Origin: Acanthaster planci
Taxonomy: Eukaryota > Echinodermata > Asteroidea > Valvatida > Acanthasteridae
Assembly: GCF_001949145.1 (NCBI RefSeq)
Contig: NW_019091417.1
Span: forward strand, 411,243-475,242
Reading direction: 5' to 3'
DNA length: 64,000 bases
Positions 50,601 to 61,600 of this stretch are shown here, in pieces. Both the position numbers and the translations under genes were made by a program. Position 1 is the stretch's first letter, and each line of letters opens with the position of its first letter. Below the pieces are notes generated by a model. The model searched no databases. It saw only the letters and a program-made list of their open reading frames with translations, and was not told the origin of the DNA.

Positions 50601-50917
50601 GGGTGCGTTCGATTAGTTCCCCTGAATACACCAGTGTTACATACACGCAAGGGAAGCCTCAGAATAAGGCTAACCGAACGCTGCAGCGTATTCGCAAAGG
50701 CATTCTGGGAAGAAGGTCAAGTCCCCGCCACGTTCCATCATGCCCATGCACGAACAGTCCATCCGTGACGTCATTACACTTGGGCAGCCTCCAGAGACCC
50801 GTTCGCTAGCCGGGGTAGTTTTGGCTGACACCAGGGTACGCGCGAGGATCACGTGATGGCTAAACGAACGCTCTCGTGCAAGTTTAACTTACACGTGTAA
50901 GCTAATCGAACGCACCC
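50601..50917 (-). mobile_element. TIR element D, copy 2 (317 bp), inverted
   Basis: The reverse complement aligns with copy 1 end to end, at roughly 80-85% identity by eye. Shared blocks include GGTCTCTGGAGGCTGCCCA, AATGACGTCACGGATGGAC and AACACTGGTGTATTCAGGG. The two copies are separated by ~290 bp. Confidence 0.85.
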
Positions 50918-51744
50918 TATTTGGGATATTTAAATTGAGACTTCAGTCAACGTGTTTACGAGCGTCGCAGATTTATGCGTGCGTGACGTGCAAGAGAATA
51001 CGTGGGCACGAGTGCGCAACTTTTGAAATACGCACGCGTCTGAATTTACATTCATGTACATTCATCCTAAACAGCCAATCAGCGTCATTTTCGTATTCTA
51101 CGCGCGCACGCAGCCCATGGAGTCGAGGATAATCCGGCATGTATGGTCTTACTGTCTTTCTTTCGCCGATTGGGGGTGCACTTCAGCTCGGGGCGAATAA
51201 CGTGACGCGTTTTGAGGAATAGGAATAGAAAAACTGTCCCAATATAATGTTGAAGTCGTGATTTAGGAATATAAACACTGCCGTCCCTTGACAGCCTTAG
51301 CTTGTATAGTTGGCCGTATTCCCATTAACCAAGTATATGTATTGGTTTCTCTGGTGGCAACACATGCTCTTCTTCAAGCACTATAAACATTATCTGTTCA
51401 CCATTGAACGGTTACATTGCAGGCTATAACCACAAAGTTTTGACATCGGCTTTTTTGTCGTCAATTCTTTTGACAAAATGAATTCACCCGACAATTTCAA
51501 AACAAATAAACAAAAGAGTTAGGAATCAAAAAAAGAAAAATGCCCAGAAATTATAGCCTAATGTAGAGTAACTTTGAAGAGATGGACAACAGGTTGGGTT
51601 TAGGAGCTTACGAAAGTCCAAACAAATAGCAATCATCAGGTATGACAAGGAATTCTTTCCATTCTTTTGTGCCTGCGAGGGAAGCATGTTTAGCCGACCA
51701 CACTTTTTCCGTTGATTGTGAGTGCTAGTTTTGTTGGTGGTTTT

Positions 51745-52767
51745 TTACAAGACAACAGGATCTACTTTATTTGAATGGCAACTGGGACAAGTGAGCCGAA
51801 GGAGTTCTTTTGCGGTTCTCTGGAAAACTTTGTTTCTGAAATAATACACTAAACAGTTGATCCAACTATTTGAAAAACTGGTGAGCTGTATTAGAATTAC
51901 GATAGCAACGTGAGGGCTGCGGTTATTGATCATACGATAGAACCAACTTATGACAAACGGGGTCCAAGAAATACCAAAAGTCACAGTTAATGCGAAAAAG
52001 GTGACGGCTGATTTGGTGTTACGCCGAAAACGCCTCCGATGAATGCTGGAATCTGACAGCTGGGAGGCAATGCAACGTTGATGATGACGAGCTAGGAGGA
52101 AGAGTTTTACATAGATAATACATGATGCAACAAATGGTAGAATAATATATATCAATAAGAAGACGCCGTAAGTGAAACTACTGGGATCGCCTGGCGCCAA
52201 CCAGCACATGTCACTGTCTTCACGGAAAACCACTTCGTAGCCGGTCTGGTACGGTGTAAGACAAGCGCGGGTAATGGGCGGTAAAGCCCAGACCAGAAGG
52301 GTCAGTAAAAGCGCGACCCTTTTTGTTACGAGAACCTCATATCGAAGCGGTCTTGATACCGAAAGGTACCTGTCAATGCTCACTACAAACAGACACAGGA
52401 CTGTGATGGAACCAAACATCGATGCCAATATTTCATGGATATAGCAAAACGGCTTGCTCAGAATCGGCCATGTGTTCAGTGCCGATGAAACGCAGACTGG
52501 AGCCACTACAAAGGCCCCGTTCAGCAGGTCAGCTGTGGTAAGAGAAGCCATAAATATCCTGGAGACAGCTGGAACATCTTTGGTACGACGAAGTACCACC
52601 AAACAGAAGGAGTTACCAACGATAATCAATAACGCTGTGGTACCAATCAGAGATGCCTTGATAACGTCAAGGGCCCGCTGTATTTGTCCCTCAGGGGCAG
52701 TAGTGCTGTTACCATTCCAGTCATGGAATAATTCGGTCGTTACGTTGTCTACCACAGAAAGAGCCAT
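51745..52767 (-). CDS. Class A (rhodopsin-like) orphan G-protein-coupled receptor, single exon
   Basis: The protein has 340 residues. I chose the ATG at 52767 (MALSVVDN), because the open frame further upstream lacks an ATG. The N-terminus has two N-glycosylation sequons (NVT, NST). TM1 carries GNSFCLVVL (N1.50) and TM2 LTTADLL (D2.50). The disulfide cysteines are in KPFCYI (C3.25) and the second loop (DMCWL). TM3 ends SIDRYLSVSRPLRYE, an intact DRY motif. TM6 reads SWTPFVISW, with Ser for Cys of CWxP. TM7 reads SNSWINCLVYYF, so NPxxY is NCxxY. Position 3.32 is Ala, which argues against an amine receptor. A basic third loop (HRRRFRRN) and Cys residues in the tail suggest G-protein coupling and palmitoylation. 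Ligand unknown. It could belong to a lineage-specific expansion of orphan receptors. Confidence 0.93.
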   Translation of the reverse strand: MALSVVDNVTTELFHDWNGNSTTAPEGQIQRALDVIKASLIGTTALLIIVGNSFCLVVLRRTKDVPAVSRIFMASLTTADLLNGAFVVAPVCVSSALNTWPILSKPFCYIHEILASMFGSITVLCLFVVSIDRYLSVSRPLRYEVLVTKRVALLLTLLVWALPPITRACLTPYQTGYEVVFREDSDMCWLAPGDPSSFTYGVFLLIYIILPFVASCIIYVKLFLLARHHQRCIASQLSDSSIHRRRFRRNTKSAVTFFALTVTFGISWTPFVISWFYRMINNRSPHVAIVILIQLTSFSNSWINCLVYYFRNKVFQRTAKELLRLTCPSCHSNKVDPVVL

Positions 52768-55546
52768 TCTAACATCTGTTTTTCTTACAAAGATATGTTT
52801 CGCTTTAAATCGGCCAGAATCCTTGTCCAGAAGCTCACGTACCAATGATAATCAGTTTGTATAGTTTGATGATGCATGTAATCGTAGAGACACACGACAG
52901 GTTTGCGAACGCATCACTTCCCCCTAGGAAGTATAAAGCTACAGGTGTGTCTCCTCCATATAAATGTCTGTACAAAAGGTCTATTATTTTCAGTGTTAAT
53001 AGAGCTTTTGTCAATGAGATAACATGCCGCCCGCTTATGAATGTTTTGATGTTTGCTTCGAAGGACCCCACTTCGATGGTGTTGCGCGTTTCTGAGGGAA
53101 AGCGTTTTTCCGCATCGAAGTTGCCTTGACTTACCACAGAAGAATATACCGTTTTGTTCTCAATCAACATTGTTCGAGCACTTCATACGTTTCTCTAACT
53201 GTACTGCATGGAGCTGATGGAAAGTCGACATGTTCTCATGGCGATGCAGAGCAGTACTCTGTATCGAGTATGTAAATAAAATCAGGAAGACGTTCATCAG
53301 ATCCTGAAGTTTGATATTAGCCATCAGTGTTAATGCAATAATTCTGTTGCTTAGTGACTGTCATCGACCTTTAACAAATTGCTCTTCTTGTCACGTTGGC
53401 GGGGAGGTGGTTGTTGACACTAACCAATGACAACGGTTTATATCAACAATGTCTTCCCGGATTGGAGTAGATAAAATGCAGAGTATTCTTGGTTTTTCAG
53501 TGTTTCCTTTACTGAAATTAAGCATGTACATCAACACCAGGATAAAGCAATTAAACTTAAGAATGGTGTTCATTATGATGTTATTAGTGCTGTCAAAAAG
53601 ACATGTCACGTTACTTTTTGAGTACAAAGTGTGAGCATCTAGTACTGTACCTGTTCCTACTCACGTTAAATCTCTTTTATGCAAATGTTCTTGTTTTGCG
53701 TCAAACGAATTGAAGAAATTATTACCGGTATTGGATGTTTAAAACCACATGGTATTCATAAACTGAGACGCACCATGCATTAGATCTAATTTGGTGAAAA
53801 TGACTAAAAACCTGTGTAGTATGCATACGGTAATATTTTTCAAAACAAAATGGCAGGCTACGCAGTGCTATAATAATATCTATAGCAAAAAAATTCCCTT
53901 TTCTAATTTCAATCTTCTATTTAATCTATAATCAAATTGTCATTATAAGCATTTAATGTATTTAACCAAGCAAACTAAACGAAGACAAGTAAACTATTCG
54001 AGATAGGGCCTATCAGTCTTAAGATTGTTTTTTTTGTAAGTTTACAAGTTCTTCAAAAGCATATTTAGCCCATGCGAACAATGTTATCTATCTACAAAAA
54101 AATAACCGTAACTGCCTTTACCTGGCAAGACTATATACCCATGCTGACAACAAATTTTTGTTGCCCGTATCAGTCAGTTCTATGATTGACTTGGATGTCT
54201 CTCAAAGTGGAAACGTATACCGATCTGTTGCCGGCACTCTTACTTTGACTTAACACTGTTACGCTGCCAAATCATATCATCAACAAAGAACAATATGTAC
54301 AACTCTCAAAGTCAGGTTTTTAGATAAAAAGGAAATCTAACACGAAAAGTCATGCAAACTAATCATGTAGATTAAAGAAGAAAAATTAAACACATAATCT
54401 CAAATACACAGCATTTAAAGGTTGAGGTAATTTAAGGAGAAGGAAAAAATACACTCAAATGCGTATTTCTTCGAGATTACATAACCAACCCCCCCCCACA
54501 ATTCATTTGCAATGACGTGGTTTCTTAGGTTTCATTAAGTTCAGCATATTCAAAAATGATGCTGGGGAACAAACAAAATGATATCAAAAGCCTTACTCGC
54601 GGTCCCAATATCCTCACTTTTATTTCGTGATCTTGTCTTCTTAGGGTTTTGGTGCTAATATTTGATAAGTAAATCTACTGATTACTTTCTTTCCCATCCC
54701 ATGAAGCATAAAGTAAAATCAGGGGACAAGTTGGCCCCCTGCTGGATACGCCAGTGATTGGATCCATCCATTGGATCCATCGGGGAAACAACTGGGCGTG
54801 TAAAAGCATGCTAAATTTGACTTTCAATCGGAAAGGCCCAAAACTTTACAGACGGAAATTCTGAAACAACCCTCCTTCCAAAAACAAAACAAATCAAACA
54901 AACCAAAAATCAATCCATACACAAATTTTGGTTGGGATACTCCCCCTGATCCATCATTGCCACTAAACTGGTCCATTTGCACCCTAACTTAAGGGGAAGT
55001 CTTTATGAATAATCGTTGCAACGGGAGTTGACATACACTTCAGATCTCCAGACTTACAGTCTATAGTCAAAGATCGCCATCATTTCATCCATCAATGTGT
55101 CAAGCTCTCTCGCGTTTCTTCGCTCGTTGGCCTAGTACACAGCATAAGGATAGGCTGCTTTCTTCCAGCCTGTGAGACACAGTTTCTTTTCACTTTTTAC
55201 TGGACAGATTTAATTTGAAAAACAGCAAGGGTAAACGTTTACGCGTTATGAAACTTACGCACAAAACTTACATGCCATAGTTAACGTAGTAAGTTCCCAT
55301 GGCTTTCCGACGCCAGCACGTACCCGCTTTACAAAATTCTGCGCGAAATTGCATTTATCCATCTCAGATCGATGGTAAGAACGAGCCTCTTGCTGTTCAG
55401 CTGAAACCTAACTTACACAGACATAATTTCGTTGGTACCTAACAAGTATTTACAATCAGATTCATTGCCAGGAGAAGGTTGGATGTCAGGTATCATGTCC
55501 AACCTTTAATCGAGTAGCGTACTTTTATTTTTAGAAACTGGTCTCC
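52768..55546. other. Intergenic region between GPCR and lectin gene
   Basis: I see no protein-coding exon in either orientation. The sequence is AT-rich and mostly unique, with a run of nine C near 54490. It must contain the GPCR promoter, but no core element can be pinned down with confidence. Confidence 0.6.
55524..55529 (-). terminator. Polyadenylation signal AATAAA of the lectin gene
   Basis: On the minus strand AATAAA occurs about 18 bases after the TGA stop. This would give a very short 3' UTR. It is the only such hexamer immediately behind the stop. Confidence 0.55.
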
Positions 55547-55612
55547 TCACGACAATAGGGCACTCATTCGAACCCGAGGTCCGTACATCCTTTCCCGTCT
55601 TTTAGCAAGAAC
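55547..55612 (-). CDS. Lectin gene: terminal exon, cytoplasmic tail
   Basis: After a TTTCTCCAG acceptor the exon encodes VLAKRRERMYGPRVRMSAL, then LS and a TGA stop at 55547-55549. The cluster of Lys/Arg next to the membrane follows the positive-inside rule. There is one Tyr but no ITAM or ITIM consensus. Confidence 0.88.
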   Translation of the reverse strand, partial: VLAKRRERMYGPRVRMSALLS

Positions 55613-58600
55613 CTGGAGAAAATGACGATGGGAAAGAATAAACAGAGCCAGTAAGTTGACAAAAAACACTTGCAGCTCCTGGTATAACTATATGCATGTG
55701 AATTGCTAATCTGTCCAGTCATTGTGCATTGGGGGTGGGGTGAAGGGGCAGGGGTGCTAAAACATTCGACCAATCTTTCTTGTAGCGACTTTTCTGTCCT
55801 AATGTTTAATTTACCTTGACAACCACCAGCACAATGATGAGTAGGATGCAACAGGCTGCCAAGACAGCTACAGCGACGGTCAATCCAGATTCTGCCGCAG
55901 AAACCAAAACAAAATTATTAGCTTCACGATTGCAGGCGCTTGCTAAGATTCATATGTGATTGGCCATAACAGAAATAATACATGTAATTATATCGAGCTC
56001 TGTACTTGGGGGCCAGTTCCAATTTGAAATGGTCAGCTGGGCCAGGTCCGACAACCACAATTTCTTACCAGAATTGCTGCCTGTTGTATTGTCCGACACT
56101 TCTTTGGAGGCTTGTCATTGATGAGAAAAAGAACAAAAGTGTTACTTCATATTGCTTTGGTACTTTTCTTTGATTGAGACACATTAAACCAAACAAATTT
56201 GGTCTTTCCGGGCTGCGTAGTCAGTGTTTGAGACACATTGAACACGTTGTAAAGATGAACAAGCAAACTGACCAAAGCAGGATTTTAACCCGTAACCTCT
56301 GTAATATCGTACAGGGGCTTTTCCATCTCAGAGAAGCAGCCCCGTGTTGGAGATTCTTCCATTTGTCAGTTTAATTTTACTGGGGATAACAATAAATGTT
56401 GTAAACTTTATTTAAATTGAAGATGGAGGTGTATCTGTTGTCTTACATTTATTGGATCTTGGCTTGGAAGCAGGTGGGGCATTTGCTGTAAAATAATACA
56501 CAGACAAAACATTTGGAATTATGCAGAGCACACGTGGGAGACTACCGCAATTCACCGGCCTATATAGTTTTTTTTAACTTGTTGGTATAAGATGCGTAGT
56601 TATACGATCGATACTTACATTTGACCTTGACGTGGGTGCTGTCCATTCTTGTTAATGGTTCTATACCAGCAGATGTTGAAACAACGCAAATATAGTTTCC
56701 TGTGTCGTTGATAGTGGCATTGGATATTACAACCTTGAAATGATACCAGATGAAATTGAAGACATTAAAAATAAATCACGCTGAACATCAAGTCGATGAA
56801 AATAGCTTGAGCTTTCAAGTGTTTTTTCATAAAGTAATGGGTCCAAAAGCTGTCATAGTCCTACAGTCAACTCAATTAAGAGACCTGCATATACTCTTTA
56901 AATGCGAAAGAGTGAAAAACTCACTGTCAAAAAGGATGAGTCCCTCATAAAAACTCTCAAAAAGAGTAAAAAAGTGTACAAAGCACTATAAAGGAGTGAC
57001 ATTTCCATTGTTCTAAGGAGCAAAATAAAGGACAACTCAAAAAAATTGCCATTTACATGGCTCCTCTTTCTGAGTGATTTTCACTCTTTTGGAGTGGTTT
57101 TTACTTTTTTAGAGTGGCTTTAACTCTTTGGTGGATTTACAAGGGATGCATTCTTTTGGTGAGTGGTTGGTCACTCTTTTGCCTTCTAGATGCACTGAGG
57201 TACCAGTAATGAACCGTGTTAAAAGTGACATTTGGCAGACCTACCCTGTGGTAACCAGTCTCCTCGTTATCCAAATAAAAGCGAGTCCTGTCTTCTGGAA
57301 GGGGGTCTGTGAGAGGAGTGTGTAATCAGGTGTTGAATTTGAAGAGAATAGTCACTCTTAGGGATGTTCACGTGACATTTGAACTCGATTGATTCACCCT
57401 CCATCACATGACTCGCGGTGCGCAGTCTCACCCTGACATCAGCTACGTATGACAAATTAGGAGAAATAACATGAAAAGAAATTAAATTACTAATCACCGT
57501 TTTTGTCGGAGATTATATGCACTGTACGTATCAATGAACAAATGAGTTATTAGGTTAGCTAATTCGTCATACTATAATGATTCCTTTTCGTTTATTGACC
57601 ACATTTCTGTCTTAACTTGCGGCAGAAAATGAAGTTTCAACTGCCAGTTGGCTGCGTTTTAGGTGATAAGTTTGACAACTGACTGTGGATTAGATGATTC
57701 AATAACGAACTAACCTTTGTCACACACCATGCCGTGGAATCGCTCCAAGCAGTGACATCTGCCAACGTCTGAGCAGTAACCTCCTGATACGCACGAACAC
57801 TGCTCACTGCTATCAAGGCACGGTCCAGAATCGCCAGATCCTTCATCATTACATGCTGTGAAAAAAGCAGAAACACAAGTGGCAACATAAACTTCTTGCA
57901 GGTGGGCCTTTAAGTAACTATTATTTTTCTCTATTTTATTTCCATCATTCAAGAACTATTAAGTTCTGCAAAGAGTGGAAAATTTTTCAGCCGTATTTTG
58001 TAGACATTTCTAGCGGAAACTAAATTCCTCCAAGAAATGTTTTCAGTAAGTTAATTTTTGAATTCACAATTTTAACAGAAAACCTATGCCTTCCCCAGAT
58101 TACATCACAGCAACAGCGCCCTCCGTTGTCCAGGAAAGCATGGATAATTGTTAGTGTTTAAAAAAGAAGTTTTTCAAAGAGTTTACTTACAATGAAGAGT
58201 AAAAAGTTGTAGAAAAATTGTCTTTAAGAAAAATTCATTGCAGCTCCACTTAAAGTCAGTCCACACATTTTCTAGCCAAGACTTACAAGGTAAAGCACAG
58301 ATCACAGAGTAAAAATGACCATGACAGGGGACGTCGTTCCAGCCGCCTGTATTGTAGTCCAATGTTACGCAATCCTCACCCCTGCCGTAATCGTTGGGCT
58401 CCTTTGGCAGCCAATTCCTTCCAAAAATCCAAATAAATGCAACGCAGTTAATAAATTGTTACTGCATATCTCTGTTCACAAATATAACAGTTCAAGGCGT
58501 TAGAGCATGTTGGACTTTTGACAAGTCATTTCATAAACTGATTAATATACATGTATTTATTTCGAATTAGGTTTCGTTTGCAGGCAACCAGTCCTGCAAG

Positions 58601-61600
58601 ATAGACTACGGATGGGATTCCGAGTCACAGGTTGAAGTATGACGACACTGCTCTTTCTGTTTTTGATGTTCTGGGGTTTGGAGTCAATTTAATTAGTATA
58701 AATAGATTGACTAATATGATTTTACAACTTAACAAAATAAACTTTTAAGTTACATTTTTGAATTAGTTAAAATCAATACTATTCCTTTGAAAAGTTACAA
58801 AACATTCTGAATGTTTTTGCCATCTTCGACAATTACGATCGTGCCCATACACATACGAATGCAGTCTCAAGATTAATCTTTTCGTTCTATAATGTTTAGC
58901 TGACTGCGATCATGGGTGATTCTGAGAGTTACAGTCTTTATGTCGTATATCAATCCTGTTTTGGCAGTTGTAAAGATTGTTGTTGTGGGTCATGTCTAGA
59001 TTAAAGACAGCAATGCGAGAAAACCCAACTTAGCACTTTACATAAAAGACTGTTATTAACTTGAAATTCTTTGGAATTTATTTTGAGAAATAATGCATCT
59101 TGCCTGCATGCTTCGTAGACATTTTACGGTATTACAAAAAAGAAAGAAAAACACGAATACAAAAATTTGAAAATGTCGAAAATTCGAATTAAACCATACC
59201 TGAATGTTAGTCTGCTTCCATCAATCCATGTAAAGTGCCCTTCATTCCGAGAGTCAGTAAGACCAATCCATATTTTTGGATATACTAACTTGGATAAGAA
59301 AGTCTGCAATGAAATCAACAGTGACAAAAATCGCTACGATTAGCAGAAAATCACACAACCGAACCAAATTCAGTTATCGATATAAACTTAAGAAAACACA
59401 AACTTATCTGCTATTAAAAACAATCAATAAACCTGAACCTATCAAGCACGCAGAAGATCACCGCATCCCAATCAGCCGCTTTTACCACTCGCCCAGCAGG
59501 AACAAATAGTCTGTTTTTAATCGGACGAACGCTATTTTAATCTGGATATTGTGGAGTTTTTTTTTCATCATTTTGCTTTTGATCGCTCATCATCCAAATG
59601 GCCTTTGAAGCCATTTTAAGAAGTTTGCTTTGTGACCTGATTTAGTCGACACAACCGGCACTCTGTGGGCTGTGTTAACCCACCTAAGGTATGTAAACAC
59701 CTTCATCTAACCTCGCACAGTAGGCCTATAACCCAAGCCAATCTAACAAGTTTTACTCGACCCAACCGCACTACATCACTTGCACATTTCTGAAAGGCTT
59801 AAAATGTCGCGATTATCCATCATGACATACATTGAGTTCCCCATCATGGATGACAACCAATTGTGCTCCCTCCTCAATCTTTCCACACGCTGCCTTGGCA
59901 TCCTGCAAGGATCTCCTGACTCCCTCTGCTTTCCAGTAACAGCGATCACGGAAAAATATACCTCCGCTGTGGCAAATGGGATAATTGGCTGCAACAAAGA
60001 AGAGCTGTTAATTTTTTAATTTTGCTACCAGGGATCGTACCAATGTATTATAAGGGAAAGTAAGTATAAGCAATTACAGCAAGTCCCATGGGCAATGAAC
60101 TGCGCGGGGAGGGGCGGGGGGAGGTGCATGGACAATTGAAGAGCCCTTCGATGGGATACCATCAAATCGCTGTTGCGACCCGACCTGAGCTGAAGCGCAC
60201 CCTCACAATGAACTAAGTTTTCCAACCGGGGTCTTGCTCGGACTCAGCGTGCATGCGAAGATCATTACATTCCAGACTAAAGTCGTAGCGCGTACTTAGC
60301 GTCAAATGCGCATAACTCGCGCGCCTATGCGGTGCGAGTGCGTACTAATAAAAGACTGTCAATTCCATTTCAAAACACGTCGTCCTTTGTTCCAGCTCGG
60401 AGCAGAAAGACCACTCTCATTTTACTTACAACTTGTATGGGCGGACAAACTTTGCAGAGATATCACCTTTTGGTTGGTCTTGGATTTTATCTTCAATTCC
60501 TTCAAAATGGACATTTGTCTCATTGATTTTAAATAGTTTCACTTAGTATTTATTAGTATGTATAATTATTATTATCTGGAGTTCTGATAGCTGCGTGGGC
60601 CCTTCTTTAATTTTAAACTTTGTGAATTATTCGTTTCCTTTTGTACCGACGGCAAACCATAGTTTTAGCAGTCACATTTAGGAAAAAAACTTGACTGTGA
60701 CGTAAACACTGCCCAGACCCTATAACAGCAACTTCCAGTAAACAACGCGACCTAAACAGCTGCTCTACTGACAGGCCTAGACTCAAAAAGTACATTGAAT
60801 TTATGTTTAGACATGAATTACGGTACCTACTAACTGCCGCAACGTTTGAAGTGCGTCTTGAAAATGCAGCGACTTTTCTCGTTTTCCCGACGAAGAGAGC
60901 ACAGCCGTGCAAACAAAACCCATTCCATATAAATTTTCCTGGTCGCATATGTTCCTGCCTCAGAGTTGAACATTTAGGACTTCAGCAATTTAAAAGGAAA
61001 TAAACCTATCTTTGCTGGGCGTACATTTTATGCATACCACAAAACACATTAAAATGTCACTTACGTGTTGACGAACATGCGTAGTGGTGTGTGGATTCAC
61101 AAGTCTTATCCACCCAAACGCCTCCAACACGAGACATAATCGCACAGTTATGATCAGAAGAGTTCGACGGATGAGGAGCAGCCCAATTACTATGACAAAA
61201 ATAACACACAAAGTTACTCTTTTCTGTTTGTGTTAAAATAACTTGTCAGTTGAATCCACAGACCCACCACAGAGTTACAATGGCGATTGAGCACTGCAAG
61301 TCAAAGCAGCCGCTCTCAACGTTCCATATATCATTGAGGCGCACTATGTCTTTCATGTTGCTTTTTGAAATTGTACACTGGGCTTCGCAAGTCAACCTTA
61401 AGTTTTTAAGGTAGCTAGCGATCTATATTACTGATTTTGACTTCACGGGTGGTATAGCTATCTGGTCAGTGAAGATATGCAAAACACCAAGGAAATACTA
61501 TTGGCCCTTGGGCGGACAGTTGTCTTCAAATCAGTCCGAAGAGGACAAAGTAGCGATTTCTAAACAAGAATGTTTACTATGTATAGGCCCTATCTTAATT

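Larger units (their letters stand above)
43110..51744. other. Intergenic region between PWP2 and the GPCR gene
   Basis: This interval holds the PWP2 promoter side and a 23-bp minisatellite. It also has one unassigned minus-strand exon-like ORF, several foldback elements, one plus-strand signal-anchor-like ORF and a pair of inverted DNA transposon copies. Around 46.4-47.2 kb and 49.7-51.2 kb the sequence becomes CpG-rich, unlike the TACATGTA-rich left part. No complete gene was recognised. Confidence 0.6.

Noticed and set aside
52768-52845. Longer start for the GPCR (26 extra residues upstream)
   Set aside because: The upstream frame begins at TTG, not ATG; the first in-frame ATG is at 52767 and gives a normal-length N-terminus.
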